This document shows, piece after piece, positions 12,801-24,176 of a stretch of DNA of 64,000 bases. The position numbers and the translations under genes are program-made. The stretch is from Amoebophrya sp. A120. Taxonomy: Eukaryota > Sar > Dinophyceae > Syndiniales > Amoebophryaceae. A model generated the notes under the pieces. The model was not told where the DNA came from, did no database searches, and was given only the letters and a program-made list of their open reading frames with translations. Position 1 is the first letter of the stretch. Every line of letters begins with the position of its first letter. The stretch spans positions 2,014,922 to 2,078,921 of the forward strand of contig CAJINV010000002.1 of NCBI GenBank assembly GCA_905178155.1, read 5' to 3'.

Positions 12801-15800
12801 TGTGAATTGAAATCATAGAACATACATAGAGATAGAGAGCCTTCCCGTGTTGAACGAAGGAACAGGTGGGCTAAGATACATGTAATTATGTCCTCCGTCG
12901 GGGCAGGTCGGGCACACGACTTCCTAGTACTTGTAAATACTCATCCTCAAGCGAGAACTAACGCCCTCACACTAGAGGCCCGAACGCGGTGCGTTATGGT
13001 TATGGAGACTGTGTGATGAGCACGAAACAACAACAAGCAGGAACAGGAAGAAGAGCCTCGTCCAAGTAATAAACAAAAAGCGGCGATGGAGTGCAAATAA
13101 AAGATCTGCAAATTTGAGAGGCGAGAAGCCGCTCAGCCGGTTGCCACTCATACTGTTCTCCTACAACGTCTGGACGTGTCGCTCTCGGTCTCACACTCAA
13201 CTTAGCAAATGCATGGAGAATCAACTTAAAAAGGGGCTGTAGGTTTGCTCCAAATTATCCAATCGCCAACAATAACATGATGGCAACACGCTCATCTCAT
13301 CAAACCCTCAATCCGCGGCGAGCAAGAACATGGTAGGCCGAGCGCCTGCCAGCATTCAGTTGTAGTTGACGCGATCATTGCAAGCACACTGTAACCCCAA
13401 CTTCATCGGACAACTCACACCCCCAGGGGCGGCTGAGTTTACCAACCTTTCTCACCCTACTAGCGCAATGCGACGCCACACCCTGCGCAATCGACGGCAG
13501 CTGGGGGAAACAAGCGAAAACGCCGGCGCGCCGGCCCGCACTTGGAAAAAGCGCGCCGAGGGGGAAGCACTCGGGCGCCAAGCATGCAACGTGTCCGGGC
13601 CGGCGATCCTGCGCTCCAACAAACGGAAAATGGGCGCCGTTCGCCGGCTATCATCAGAGAGGGAAAGAGCCAGCCCCACAGGGGTTCCGGTTCGTTCCGG
13701 GGGCTTTGCCGGTGCGCGACAGCCGCCGGAGATGGAAGGGCCCCCCGCGGGCCCGTCCCCCCGCGCGTAAGTTGGTCGGCCCGAAGGAAACACGGCCCGA
13801 AGGAAACACAGACAAAACGGCCCCGGGCCGGCGGGGCACGAGCTGGGCGGGGCCACCATCCACCGGGCCAACAGACGGCGCGAGCAAAGGGCGGGCGCGC
13901 GGGCCTTGTATGTCTGGGGGGCCAGTCGCCGCTGCATGTCCCAAAGCCCACTGTCGACCGCGCGGGCGCGCGCCGTCTGCGGCGCGCCCACCTATCTGGC
14001 GACGGGCGGGCGCAGCCGCGTCGGCGGTGCGCGGGCCTCCTCGCGCCGTGCGTTTCTTTCCCGGTCGGCCGCGGGCGCGAGCCCTATCCCCCTTTGCCCG
14101 TCGTCAGCTGCCGCGGGCGGCAGGAACAATCGGGGCCCTAGGTAGCGCCAGATAACGCCGTCGCGCTCGCGCTTTGGCTTTGCGCATGCGCGCCCACCCA
14201 TCGAACCCAATTGCGAGGGGCGCAACCGGGCTAAGTTTTGATGCTGTTTGCGTTAGTAGTCGTAATGCGTGCATGGTGGATGTTCAGAAAACAACTCGGA
14301 CGCAAGTCGCGCTCCGCCTCTCTTCCGCTCATCCCTCAGTGAGAATCCCTCCGCGTCCATGCTTCAGAATAAAGAGCGACTGCTGGTGGCATCCATGCAT
14401 CTTCACCTTCAGAACCATCGCGGCATATCTTCGCACGACTTCTTCTTGGCTGCAACAACTACAACAGGCTCCACAGCTTGTACAAACAACATCAACAGCT
14501 AGTACAAGTCTAAGTCAGCTGCTTTGCCTGTAGTTGTATCTTCCTTTTGTCTCGGTCCCCAACCATCACGAGCAATACTACAATCCAAGCGAACAAAACC
14601 TGCAGGCTCTTCTTCACCGACTACAAACACTGCGCCGACCACATACAAAACAACTGCAGATCGACGTGGCCATCAACGACGAATAACAATAACTAAGATC
14701 GAAAAACGATGCCCACTGGAAAAAACCAAGGCAAGCAGGGCGACACGAGGCTAGGGGACACACAAAGGGCCGAATCACCTCTGTGCGCCCCTCCCCGAAA
14801 CAGATAGAAGCGGAGCTAAGCCACCACGGCCGTTGGTCCGGCCGCCGGGCCAACGCGTGTCTGCCACTGCGGAGTCTAAAATAAATGGGCACGACCAACC
14901 TGCTGCTGGGCCTTATTACGGGGCGCGCGCCGGCGCACTTGCTTGACCGCGCTGCCGGCCGCACGAGCCCAGGCCCCCCCAATAAAAAGCGGCCCAGGGG
15001 CCAAGAACAGCACGAGCCCAGGGGCCCCCCCGTACGCATCGGGCGGGCGCCCGGGGTGGGCTACAAAACTGGGAGCCCGCGCCCGGCAAACGGCCGGCCG
15101 CTGGGGCGCCACCCGCTTCACACGTTACGGATTGCCGGCGAACATGTTGCCGGGGCTTCATCAGCTTCGTTGCCATTATGGGGGAGCCAAGTGGCGCGCG
15201 CTTTCCCTGATCTCCTTCGCCGTTTCTCTTCAGCGCAGAGCCTGGGCCCGCCGGCCCCTCTCAACAACAGTAACAGAGGAACACGCGCGCGCCATGTTGT
15301 CGCGGCCCGACGCGATGCCGGCTACCCAGAAGGCTAGCGGGCCCGCGACGCGTACGGGCGGCGGCGTTTCGGAGAAAACTCTCTCCGACACGAGTCACCA
15401 GCGGCCCCCGCCCTTCTGCGCCCCGCCAGGTTTCATTCGACTGCCACAAGCTCAAAACCTGGGCCCATTGTATGTTGTTTGTATCTGCTTCCCGGCGGGC
15501 CATCCACAATTCAAACAAATTTTCACATTTGCAACTCATACGCAACATGACATCCCTCAGCCCCATCCTCATCTCACTCCCAATCCAGAAGCTAGCGCTG
15601 CCTTTTGTCGCTACGCAAAACTAAAGAAAACGCGTCTACTCATTGCTGTGTGTAAGTACGAGATACACGACTTACGTCTTACTCACATCACACACACGCA
15701 TCACATCTGCAAAGACTTCCACTCCTACGACCAACGCGAACACGGAACTGCAGTTCTTCTTCTCCCACTTCAAGGTTCAGCAGGATCTTCGATAAATTGC

Positions 15801-15909
15801 AAACAACAGAAAAATGATTTGTACTGGGATGAAAAGCCACAAGAGTCTCGTTGTTTCTTGATGGCATTGCTAGAATTTGATATCATAATCGCAATCGGGG
15901 ATTATCAGT
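12801..15909. other. Intergenic region with two GC-rich islands
   Basis: GC-rich islands at about 13480-14240 and 14800-15440 have the same character as the 6240-8110 island. The separating DNA is of ordinary composition. Open frames up to 333 codons occur on both strands but are Arg/Pro/Ala-rich and overlap one another. I support no gene here. Confidence 0.5.
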
Positions 15910-15914
15910 GTGCG

Positions 15915-15985
15915 TATGACGGCAGTAACGTGCCCAACCCCTAACTTACCCATGGGGGATAAAAAAAAAAATTTCGGTTTATCTT
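15915..15985 (+). repeat. Left terminal inverted repeat of the 3.87-kb element
   Basis: The first 24 bases are the exact complement of the right end. Beyond that a CTTACCCATGGGGGATA segment followed by an A-run matches the right arm imperfectly. Confidence 0.85.
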
Positions 15986-16032
15986 ATATAGATAATATAG
16001 ATATTTATATAAGATACCTAGTTGAAATAGAT

Positions 16033-17979
16033 ATATAATTTCACCTTCTCTGCGCAATTCACCCATAGAGTGAACGCGCGCGCAACCAACGGAAGCGAAT
16101 GACGTGCAGAAGTAGCGCGTCGCAGTGATAGTCGCAAGACCTCGAGCGACAGTCACAATGGCAGCTAAGAGAGAACCCGGCCGGCACAACGAGCTACGGG
16201 TAGCAGGCCATGCAAGCCAGGCTCTCGACCCCCACAGAGCCATGCCCCGGACATAGAGGTGGCCCAAGCCGCGAGACGCGACTGGGACCGCCGAATATCT
16301 AGGGCGGGCTTGCGAGGGGTGCCGCAAGGGGTCTCGCGACCTCAAGTCGGGTGGGAGGGTGGGAAAAAACGCAAAATCTAGGCGAGCCAAGACAATGCGG
16401 TATTTCTGGAAAAAGGACAGAGACCCAGCCGAAGCTGGTCGACACCGGGCAGCCAGCCCGGTGTCGGAGTGTGCAACCCTCTTGCTTGATCATGTGAACT
16501 GATATAATCGCTACGCGACGCATATAATTTCACCTTCTCTGCGCAATTCACCCATAGAGTGAACGCGCGCGCAACCAACGGAAGCGAATGACGTGCAGAA
16601 GCGCGTCGCAGTGATAGTCGCAAGACCTCGAGCGACAGTCACAATGGCAGCCAAGAGAGAACCCGGCCGGCACAACGAGCTACGGGTAGCAGGCCATGCA
16701 AGCCAGGCTCTCGACCCCCACAGAGCCATGCCCCGGACATAGAGGTGGCCCAAGCCGCGAGGCGCGACTGGGACCGCCGAATATCTAGGGCGGGCTTGCG
16801 AGGGGTGCCGCAAGGGGTCTCGCGACCTCAAGTCGGGTGGGAGGGTGGGAAAAAACGCAAAATCTAGGCGAGCCAAGACAATGCGGTATTTCTGGAAAAA
16901 GGACAGAGACCCAGCCGAAGCTGGTCGACACCGGGCAGCCAGCCCGGTGTCGGAGTGTGCAACCCTCTTGCTTGATCATGTGAACTGATATAATCGCTAC
17001 GCGACGCATATAATTTCACCTTCTCTGCGCAATTCACCCATAGAGTGAACGCGCGCGCAACCAACGGAAGCGAATGACGTGCAGAAGCGCGTCGCAGTGA
17101 TAGTCGCAAGACCTCGAGCGACAGTCACAATGGCAGCCAAGAGAGAACCCGGCCGGCACAACGAGCTACGGGTAGCAGGCCATGCAAGCCAGGCTCTCGA
17201 CCCCCACAGAGCCATGCCCCGGACATAGAGGTGGCCCAAGCCGCGAGGCGCGACTGGGACCGCCGAATATCTAGGGCGGGCTTGCGAGGGGTGCCGCAAG
17301 GGGTCTCGCGACCTCAAGTCGGGTGGGAGGGTGGGAAAAAACGCAAAATCTAGGCGAGCCAAGACAATGCGGTATTTCTGGAAAAAGGACAGAGACCCAG
17401 CCGAAGCTGGTCGACACCGGGCAGCCAGCCCGGTGTCGGAGTGTGCAACCCTCTTGCTTGATCATGTGAACTGATATAATCGCTACGCGACGCATATAAT
17501 TTCACCTTCTCTGCGCAATTCACCCATAGAGTGAACGCGCGCGCAACCAACGGAAGCGAATGACGTGCAGAAGCGCGTCGCAGTGATAGTCGCAAGACCT
17601 CGAGCGACAGTCACAATGGCAGCCAAGAGAGAACCCGGCCGGCACAACGAGCTACGGGTAGCAGGCCATGCAAGCCAGGCTCTCGACCCCCACAGAGCCA
17701 TGCCCCGGACATAGAGGTGGCCCAAGCCGCGAGGCGCGACTGGGACCGCCGAATATCTAGGGCGGGCTTGCGAGGGGTGCCGCAAGGGGTCTCGCGACCT
17801 CAAGTCGGGTGGGAGGGTGGGAAAAAACGCAAAATCTAGGCGAGCCAAGACAATGCGGTATTTCTGGAAAAAGGACAGAGACCCAGCCGAAGCTGGTCGA
17901 CACCGGGCAGCCAGCCCGGTGTCGGAGTGTGCAACCCTCTTGCTTGATCATGTGAACTGATATAATCGCTACGCGACGC
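16033..17979 (+). repeat. Four 486-bp tandem repeats
   Basis: Units start at 16033 (489 bp, with a 3-bp insertion near 16090), 16522, 17008 and 17494. Copies 2-4 look identical by eye and copy 1 differs by a few substitutions, so the array is young or homogenised. Each unit contains a stem-loop with arms CACCGGGC/GCCCGGTG. The repeated open frames inside it are not homologous to anything I recognise. The array may be the 5' regulatory region of the element. Confidence 0.95.
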
Positions 17980-18000
17980 ATATAAGATCAGTAGCTAGAA

Positions 18001-18120
18001 AAGGCGTTTTTGAAGGCTTCCACGACGCTACTCCGCCGACATCCAGCTCCACGGATTCGCCCGAATCCGTGGAGCTGGATGTCGGCGGAGTAGCGTCGTG
18101 GAAGCCTTCAAAAACGCCTT
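18001..18120. repeat. Perfect 59-bp inverted repeat with 2-base centre
   Basis: Arms 18001-18059 and 18062-18120 are exact reverse complements separated by CC. As RNA or single-stranded DNA this would be a 59-bp perfect hairpin. It lies between the tandem array and the 3' end of the LINE-like ORF. Confidence 0.97.
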
Positions 18121-18295
18121 ATATACATAAGCTATTAAGCTAACTAAAAACAAAGCATTTTCACTAGCTAGTTCGGTTCAGTTCAGTTCGACGCATTATC
18201 CTGTTTCAGTTAACCGCTCTGAAATTAATCGATTGAATCGTGGATGTGCGTGCACTACTATCATCTTCTTTTCCTTCCAGGGGTGTAAGGCTCGT

Positions 18296-19690
18296 CTATC
18301 GCAACACAAAAGTTCCGTCGTTTTCCCGTACGAACCACACCCCTGCTACGTTCATTTCTTCCTTTCCTGAGTTTTCGCAGAAATAGACGTCACTGACTTC
18401 GAAAGCCACCTCTGGGTCCCCTTCCACCTCCCACTGCCCCGGCCTACTCGTTGAAGCTCTCCACTTTTTTCCTGAAAGTTTTTCTACAAGAGCTGCAGCA
18501 GCTTCAGCTTGTTCAGCTTTCTGTTGTTCGAGCCGAAGGCGCCTCTCCTCAAGCATTTTCTCCGCCTTTTTCGACCGCTTTCCCCGCTCGGGCCCTTTCT
18601 TCTTTTGCTCCCTTCTCCCAGTGGCGTAGGGCCGTCGCCGTGTCAGCGTTTCCCTTGTGGCCGCGCCCGTTGGCTTTTGTGCCACCAAGTCGTCGAGGCT
18701 GAAGTTGTAAAACTCGAGGTCTTCTGCGGCTTTGCGGCCCCATGGCGTTTTTTCCTGGATTTCTGTCCTGACACGGGACAAAGAACCCTCCCCGGTTGTG
18801 TCCCGTGCTGTGTGTGCGATCCAGGATATCCGTTTTTCCCGAAGCTCTACTTCGATAGCCTGGACCCCAAGCATGCGGCACATCTGGTCGCGGGAAGGCG
18901 CGCCCTGCCAATCCCAATAACCGAGGATGTGGCGCAGCACCTGGGTCTGAAAGCTCCGAAGGATCTTCTCGTCTTCTTCCGAAGTCGCCCAGGTTTCGGC
19001 GTTGTACAGGGCGACGCTTAGCGACAACGCGCGGTAGAGCCCTGCCTTGAGGTGTTTCGGTACTTCTTTGTCGCGCCAGATTTTTGTCAACGACTTAACT
19101 GTGCTCAGCGCCATCGCGCATCGCCTTTTCGTTTCGGACGTAGTCGTTGCATTCCGGTCGATTTCTGTGCCCAAGTACACAAAACGCTCCACCGTGGCTA
19201 TTTGCTTCCCACCATGCCATACGTGAACAGGCTCCGCCACCGCTGCCGCCTTTTCGCTTTTCTTCTTTCCCTCTACCTGTCTGGCCACCCGTAGGGTTCT
19301 CTGTTCCTGTATGGTTTTGTCCTTGCGGCAGAACCCGGTGGCCAGGTGGTACTTCAGCGCGGTGGCATCCTCCAACACATCGCCGCACCTCGGGCAACGG
19401 TGCTGGTTGTGTTTCTCGAGGATGTACTCCCGGCGGCCTAGCCTCGTGATCCGCATGGCCCTGCCGTTGTCGAGCGTGGCCCACCCGGATGCCTTCATCT
19501 TGATGATGTTGAGGAGTCCGTTGTCCCACACGGCAAGGTGGGTGGGGACCAAGTCCCCCATCAGCTTCGTTGACACCGCTGCCGCGGCAGCGCGGTATTC
19601 TCGAACCAGGTCGATGCCGTCCCATTCCACGAGGAACCCATGGACTGCCTTGGCCCCCTCTTCTTCGCTGATCATGCACCGCTCTGTCAT
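18296..19690 (-). CDS. LINE reverse-transcriptase post-palm region fused to zinc finger
   Basis: The frame is an intact 464 codons from the ATG at 19690. Residues from about 180 show the thumb/post-palm signature of non-LTR retrotransposon RTs: VERFVYLGTEI, then LTKIWRDKEVPKHLKAGLYRA, ALYNAETW, LRHILGYWDW and EKRISWIAHTARD. Upstream, where the catalytic palm with its YADD box should be, there is a C-x2-C...H-x5-C finger (CPRCGDVLEDATALKYH) and no RT active site. The C-terminus is Lys/Glu-rich. It therefore cannot be a working RT by itself. It may be a 5'-truncated LINE that kept an ORF, or a chimeric ORF used by the TIR element that encloses it. Lack of stops over 1.4 kb argues for recent insertion or selection. 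Confidence 0.8.
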   Translation of the reverse strand: MTERCMISEEEGAKAVHGFLVEWDGIDLVREYRAAAAAVSTKLMGDLVPTHLAVWDNGLLNIIKMKASGWATLDNGRAMRITRLGRREYILEKHNQHRCPRCGDVLEDATALKYHLATGFCRKDKTIQEQRTLRVARQVEGKKKSEKAAAVAEPVHVWHGGKQIATVERFVYLGTEIDRNATTTSETKRRCAMALSTVKSLTKIWRDKEVPKHLKAGLYRALSLSVALYNAETWATSEEDEKILRSFQTQVLRHILGYWDWQGAPSRDQMCRMLGVQAIEVELREKRISWIAHTARDTTGEGSLSRVRTEIQEKTPWGRKAAEDLEFYNFSLDDLVAQKPTGAATRETLTRRRPYATGRREQKKKGPERGKRSKKAEKMLEERRLRLEQQKAEQAEAAAALVEKLSGKKWRASTSRPGQWEVEGDPEVAFEVSDVYFCENSGKEEMNVAGVWFVRENDGTFVLR

Positions 19691-19713
19691 CGCAATTTAA
19701 TATATAACTACCT

Positions 19714-19784
19714 TATTTACACCGAAAAAAAAAAACTGTATCCCTTTGGGTAACTAGCCTGTTGGGCACGTTACTGCCGTCATA
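19714..19784 (-). repeat. Right terminal inverted repeat of the 3.87-kb element
   Basis: This is the reverse complement of 15915-15985: the outer 24 bp are perfect, the inner part is diverged with a T/A-run. The flanking GTGCG follows at 19785. Confidence 0.85.
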
Positions 19785-20111
19785 GTGCGCTACATGTTTT
19801 TACTAAAACTGGGTACGAATAAACAGGTCGAGGTGGCGTTCGTCATCTTCTGACTCAAATCAAACTTCAACTTGGTCATTGCAATACTGGGTGTGGGTCG
19901 TGGTCGATGAAGTTGTTCAAACGAAAAAAAATGCAACATAATTTGAAAGAGTAAGAGAAAGAATGAGATTCCAAAAAAAAAAGAATACAAAAATGTGCTA
20001 GATGAATTTGTTTTGATGTACTGAGGTACTCGTACTACTGATAAAAAAGGTAGGACCAACGAACTAGGAGTACGAGTACTTCTGCTCTGCACCCTTGAAT
20101 AAACAAGAACT

Positions 20112-23100
20112 CTAAATCTTCCTCCTTTTCGCCGAATCCAACAGTGCGGACATGTCCTCCGGCTCAATGGTCCCAGGGTCCTGCGCCGTCAACTATGCCT
20201 TGCAAAAGTATCTTACTATATACGAATTGCATCACAAATTTTGTGAAGAAAGAAAAATGCAGTTTGTCATGCTAGTTGACGTAGAAGGTTGGATTTTTCA
20301 TGCATGACTGCAATTACCATGAGTATGATACACTTTTGCGATGCATATCAACCGCCCAACACTGATTTTCGACACCGTTCCGCTCGTGACGCCCTTCCCG
20401 CCCATCCGTCCCTTCTGCGAGTCGAGCGCCACCGCGTTACTGGGCCGGAACGGCGTAACCGGCAACGCGCTATCGGCGTTATTTGTAGCCACTGAGCCTC
20501 CCGTGGACGTGGATTTTGCCCGGGCGGCCTGCAGCATTTGCGTAAACGGGTTGGACGCGCGGGCCTCCTTGCCGGCTTGTTGCCACAGCAAGGCCGCGGG
20601 GGATCGTGCATTCGAAGTTCTGGCTGCGTCTGGAACGGCGCTCTGGTCGCCGATTTTCCCCTATGCTGTGTAAAAACGTCCCCACCCCAGAGTTGTCATG
20701 CAGATTTGCGATGACTGGAAGATTTGTAATGCGCAGGTCCATGCCAGGCGTTGCCAATCGTGTTTTGGACTTTGTAATACTGTAAACAGAATGACAAGCT
20801 GGCTTTCTCATGCGGCTGCCCGTGCTAACCAGCACTACACTGCAGATGGGAACTTGTCATGCACAACGCCGAAAACTTGGAGATTTGTGTTGCAGATAGA
20901 CCAACTTGACTATGGGGTGGGGACGTTTTTGCTCAGGATATCCCCGAAATGCGCTTCATTGGGGGTGGGTCAGTGGAGAGGAGTTCTTTACTCTCGACGT
21001 TACTGTTCGCCGCTGAGGTACCCAGAGTTCCGGTTGTCTGCTGACCCAGACCCATCTTCCCCGTCCCTTTGTATCTGGAACCCGCGCCGGCAATATATCC
21101 ACAGGAAAAATGTTCCCGTACTGCACGCAGTCGCAGACGCACATCCAATGCCAATGCGGTTTCTGCATGACAAAACTTAAACTTTTCTTCAATCCTCTTG
21201 TTCAGCAGGACAGGTGGGAGGCTCTAAGTTGGAGTTGCCAATGCCAAAATTTGTCATGCATAATTTCGTACCTCTACGTCTACCTACGTCGACGTCGTGT
21301 ACGGGAAATTTGTATTGCATAAGTTCGCTGGTGGACTACCGCCAAGTTTGAACGAGCTTTCCGCGTTTCCACCTGGTCCGCTGGTGACGCCACTTCCCGC
21401 AAAAGTGCTGTGGCTGTCCACCGTCTGGTTAGCGGGCTGACTCGTGTTCATCGCGTTCGGCTGACTTGCCATCGCGTGACTGGGCATGCTGCCTGCGAAG
21501 GTAATCGGAGCTGGTGCGGGCGAGCTTGCCATCCCGCCCGCAAACGTCACCGGCGGCGCGGGAGTGCTCGCCATGCCCCCCGCAAACGTAGCTGGTTGGT
21601 TGCCCGACGGCAGTTTTGCAGCTCGTGGGCCGGAGGACAAGACTTTCTTCCCGCCGGCGGAGGAGGAGATTCGTTTTGCACTATCCTTCTTCGAAGACGA
21701 CTTCCGCTCTTTGCCCGGTAACGGCGCAATGCCGCCGAATCCTTGATAGTACTTCCCCGAATCGACTGGTTTCACCTCCGGAGTGGGCTCCGGCATGACC
21801 ATCATGCTCGGCTCGTACAACCCAGTGACCGGGTTCACCTTTCCATACCTTTTCCCGTGCGCCTGGTTCTCGTCAGGTGCCTTCTGCACGATCGGCTGCT
21901 CGGGTAGTTCTTGTTTTTTTGGCGGTTTGCGATACTGATACCACTGCTGGAGATACTGTGCCTGTTCGTCTTGCGTCATGGTCTGCCACCACTGTTCGTT
22001 TTGCATCTGCTCGATAGCGGCTAGTTGTTGAGGATCGAGGGGTTGAGGTTGTGCTGCGTCGTAATTATTTTTACCGTACGCAGCTCCTGGTCCTGCACCT
22101 TTATTCCCTCCGTACGGATCTTTGGTACCGGAAAATTTCATATCTTTGCCGTGTGGAGGACCACCGCCTTTGATGTTAGGATTCATCGCGCTATCCTTGC
22201 CACCTTGTCCTTTATCCCCGCCCTTGCCGTGCGCCCCAGGTGGTGGTCCTTTCATCCAAAACTCTTCTTTTTCGCCCTTTCCTTTGCCCCTGTGCTCCTC
22301 ACCATGCTGGTGCTTGTTTTCCCCCGCGGCGGGGTGGTAGTGGCCGTAATCATCAATCCACCCCTCATCCTCCGGTTCCTTTTTGCAGTAGCAGCAACAG
22401 ACACAGATGATAACAGCGATTATCCCGACCGGCAGGACGCAGAAAACGCCGATTTTCACGAGGTTCGCCGCCATCATGTCGAACTTCATGCGCTGGTTCA
22501 GGTTTAGTTTGGTTTGCTGCGAAATGGTTTGCTTTTCGTGTTGTTTTTGCTCCATCTCTACTTGCATCTGCATTTTCTTGTTCACCTTGGTCGTTCCAAC
22601 GGTAAGCTTCTTCGTCTCTAGTAGGCCGGATGAACTGCCCGGTGCATCTTGTTCAACATCCGCCTTACTGTTCTTGTTCGCTGCAGCTGTTGAAGAAGTG
22701 GGAACACCAGAAACTGCTTGTCCTTGATGTTTTTTTCTATCTACTCTCGGGAAATGGAGAAACGCTGAAGCGGAGGCGGACGTAGTTGTGTCAGCGGTTG
22801 TTGGTGTCAGCGGTTTCTGTTGCTCATCCGCGTCACCCTGTCCTTCTCCTGCGGATAACATCCCGCGGTCAAGAACATTCGACGAGACGTCTTGATTGTC
22901 GACATCACGGTCTGCAGCAGGAGCTATTCCGTCTTCATTCTTCTGCACGAGAGCAGTACTAGTAGCGCTTGTTGTCGCGCTTTCCTCGTTACCGCCCCGT
23001 TTGCCGCTCTCTTTGACCGCGACAGCAAGTGCTGCTTCCTCGGCTCCTTCTGTAGTATCACTAGCTCGCGTGGCAGCTTGCCGGTGGAAAATTTTCGCAT

Positions 23101-23269
23101 GTTTTTGCGGTGACGGAGAAGCTTTATGCAGGTGGTGTACGGAAAGTGAGTGGACTTGTTGGGTGAAAAAAGTAGTCGCGAAAAATGTGGAGGATAGAAC
23201 GAGCCTACGGAAACTCGACGACATCTCTAATCGACAACGAAGACCCGCGTTTTTCGCGGGCCTAAGCAT
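20112..23269 (-). CDS. Signal-peptide, single-pass membrane protein, function unknown (4 exons)
   Basis: Two in-frame ATGs are possible, 23269 and 23224. The second gives MSSSFRRLVLSSTFFATTFF, a good signal peptide, and an 812-codon product. The first gives 827. A Ser/Thr/Ala-rich presumably lumenal or extracellular part is followed by one transmembrane helix (KIGVFCVLPVGIIAVIICVC) with a Cys cluster. Then comes a cytoplasmic tail rich in Gly, Lys, Pro and Gln with short repeats of TFAGGMASSPAP type. Three introners (21096-21321, 20662-20940, 20194-20347) split the tail; each removal restores the frame. The last exon ends EDMSALLDSAKRRKI at 20112. Topology is inferred; no family is recognised. 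Confidence 0.75.
20194..20347. mobile_element. Introner, family A (TSD TCAAC)
   Basis: The 154-bp element starts TATGCCTTGCAAAAGTATC and ends GATGCATA. Perfect TCAAC duplications lie at 20189-20193 and 20348-20352. Removal joins ...SVGRL to TAQDPGTIEP in frame. Confidence 0.9.
20662..20940. mobile_element. Introner, family C (TSD TCCCC)
   Basis: The 279-bp element has arms TATGCTGTGTAAAAACGTCC and ...GGACGTTTTTGCTCAGGATA. The perfect duplication TCCCC flanks it. Removal joins ...KRISGK to IGDQSAVPDA in frame. Confidence 0.88.
21096..21321. mobile_element. Introner, family D (flanks not conserved)
   Basis: The 226-bp element runs from TATCCACAGG to TGTATTGCATA; the family D arm CGTGTACGGGAAATTTG is at the right. 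Flanks CAATA and AGTTC do not match. Removing element plus 5 bp still gives a clean in-frame join (...PPANS to GAGSRYKG). Confidence 0.72.
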
Positions 23270-24176
23270 TTTGTCGCGAAAGAAAGTTCTCGATAAGTTC
23301 GTGCTCGGCAGAATAATATCAAATTCAAAACATGATGCTAGAACTAGATGCAACTGGGGGTGTAGAACTAAAAAGTAATTAGTAGGGGTTTAAATTACTA
23401 GAAATAATGCCTGCTGAGATTATATTCAGAAATTCGAAAAATGACAAGCACTGCTGCGCGAAGCAGGAAGCGAGTAGAGCCGCGCAGTTGGCTAACGAAT
23501 CATACGAAGATAGAAGCCGAGGAAGAAAACTTGTACGAATAATTCTGAACGAGGATAAAGTTGAAGACGAAAACATTGTTCCTTTTGGATGATGAAGATG
23601 ATGCCCGAAAACGCACGATTGTGGCAAGACACCGAAGCTGCACTCATTTTTTGTTTATCGTGCAGACCACGAAGACGAAGCGTCACCAGCAACCGACGTT
23701 TGTTCTGTCAACAGAAACTGATTCGGGACTCTTCAACGTCTTGTCTACGAAACTTCTTAGCAAATAGACAAGCTTGCTTGCATCACACAAAGTGGAAGAT
23801 GCAGCCTGGACCACCGTGAAGATTCACGATCAGAATCTCAACTATTTCGTGCCGGTCTTTTACGTTTTACAAGAACATTGATGGGATATCGAAATGAGGA
23901 CGCAACAGCAAGTGAATAAATCAGAAGTTGCTACTATGAATTAGCCAGAGGTGCCTGTGGCCAGTAATATTATTAGAGGCTAGCAGCTAGTAGATACAGT
24001 GGTAGAGCTGGTCGCGCTTCCTGTTCCTAGACTCAAATATGTGGCCAAGAACGTCGTCTGCGCTTGACTAAGCTTTATTATCGGCAACGCCAAAAAAACT
24101 TGATCCAAAAACTGGTGGGTGGCTGCTCCGTATCGCCACACGACATCACCATCATCTCTGTCGTAAAAAAACCTTC
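23270..24176. other. Intergenic, no gene seen
   Basis: This stretch separates the membrane-protein start from the stop of the small secreted protein. Base composition is ordinary. Open frames are short and unsupported, and no repeats or intron motifs were noticed. Confidence 0.45.

Larger units (their letters stand above)
15915..19784. mobile_element. 3.87-kb TIR element with LINE-like ORF
   Basis: The element starts TATGACGGCAGTAACGTGCC and ends with the exact reverse complement. The inverted match is 24 bp perfect and continues imperfectly, with an adjoining A/T-run, for about 70 bp. It is flanked by a perfect 5-bp direct repeat GTGCG (15910-15914 and 19785-19789). Inside, left to right, are an AT-rich lead, four 486-bp tandem repeats, a perfect 59-bp inverted repeat and a 464-codon ORF on the minus strand. 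TAT...ATA termini and a 5-bp duplication are the same features that delimit the introners in the genes. No transposase is recognisable, so how it moves is unknown. Confidence 0.8.

Noticed and set aside
16033-17979. CRISPR-like array
   Set aside because: Units are 486 bp with no spacer/repeat alternation, and the host is eukaryotic.
16299-17981. Repeated minus-strand ORFs of 74, 81 and 121 codons
   Set aside because: They recur at 486-bp spacing only because the DNA is tandemly repeated; they start and stop in noncoding sequence and have no domain.
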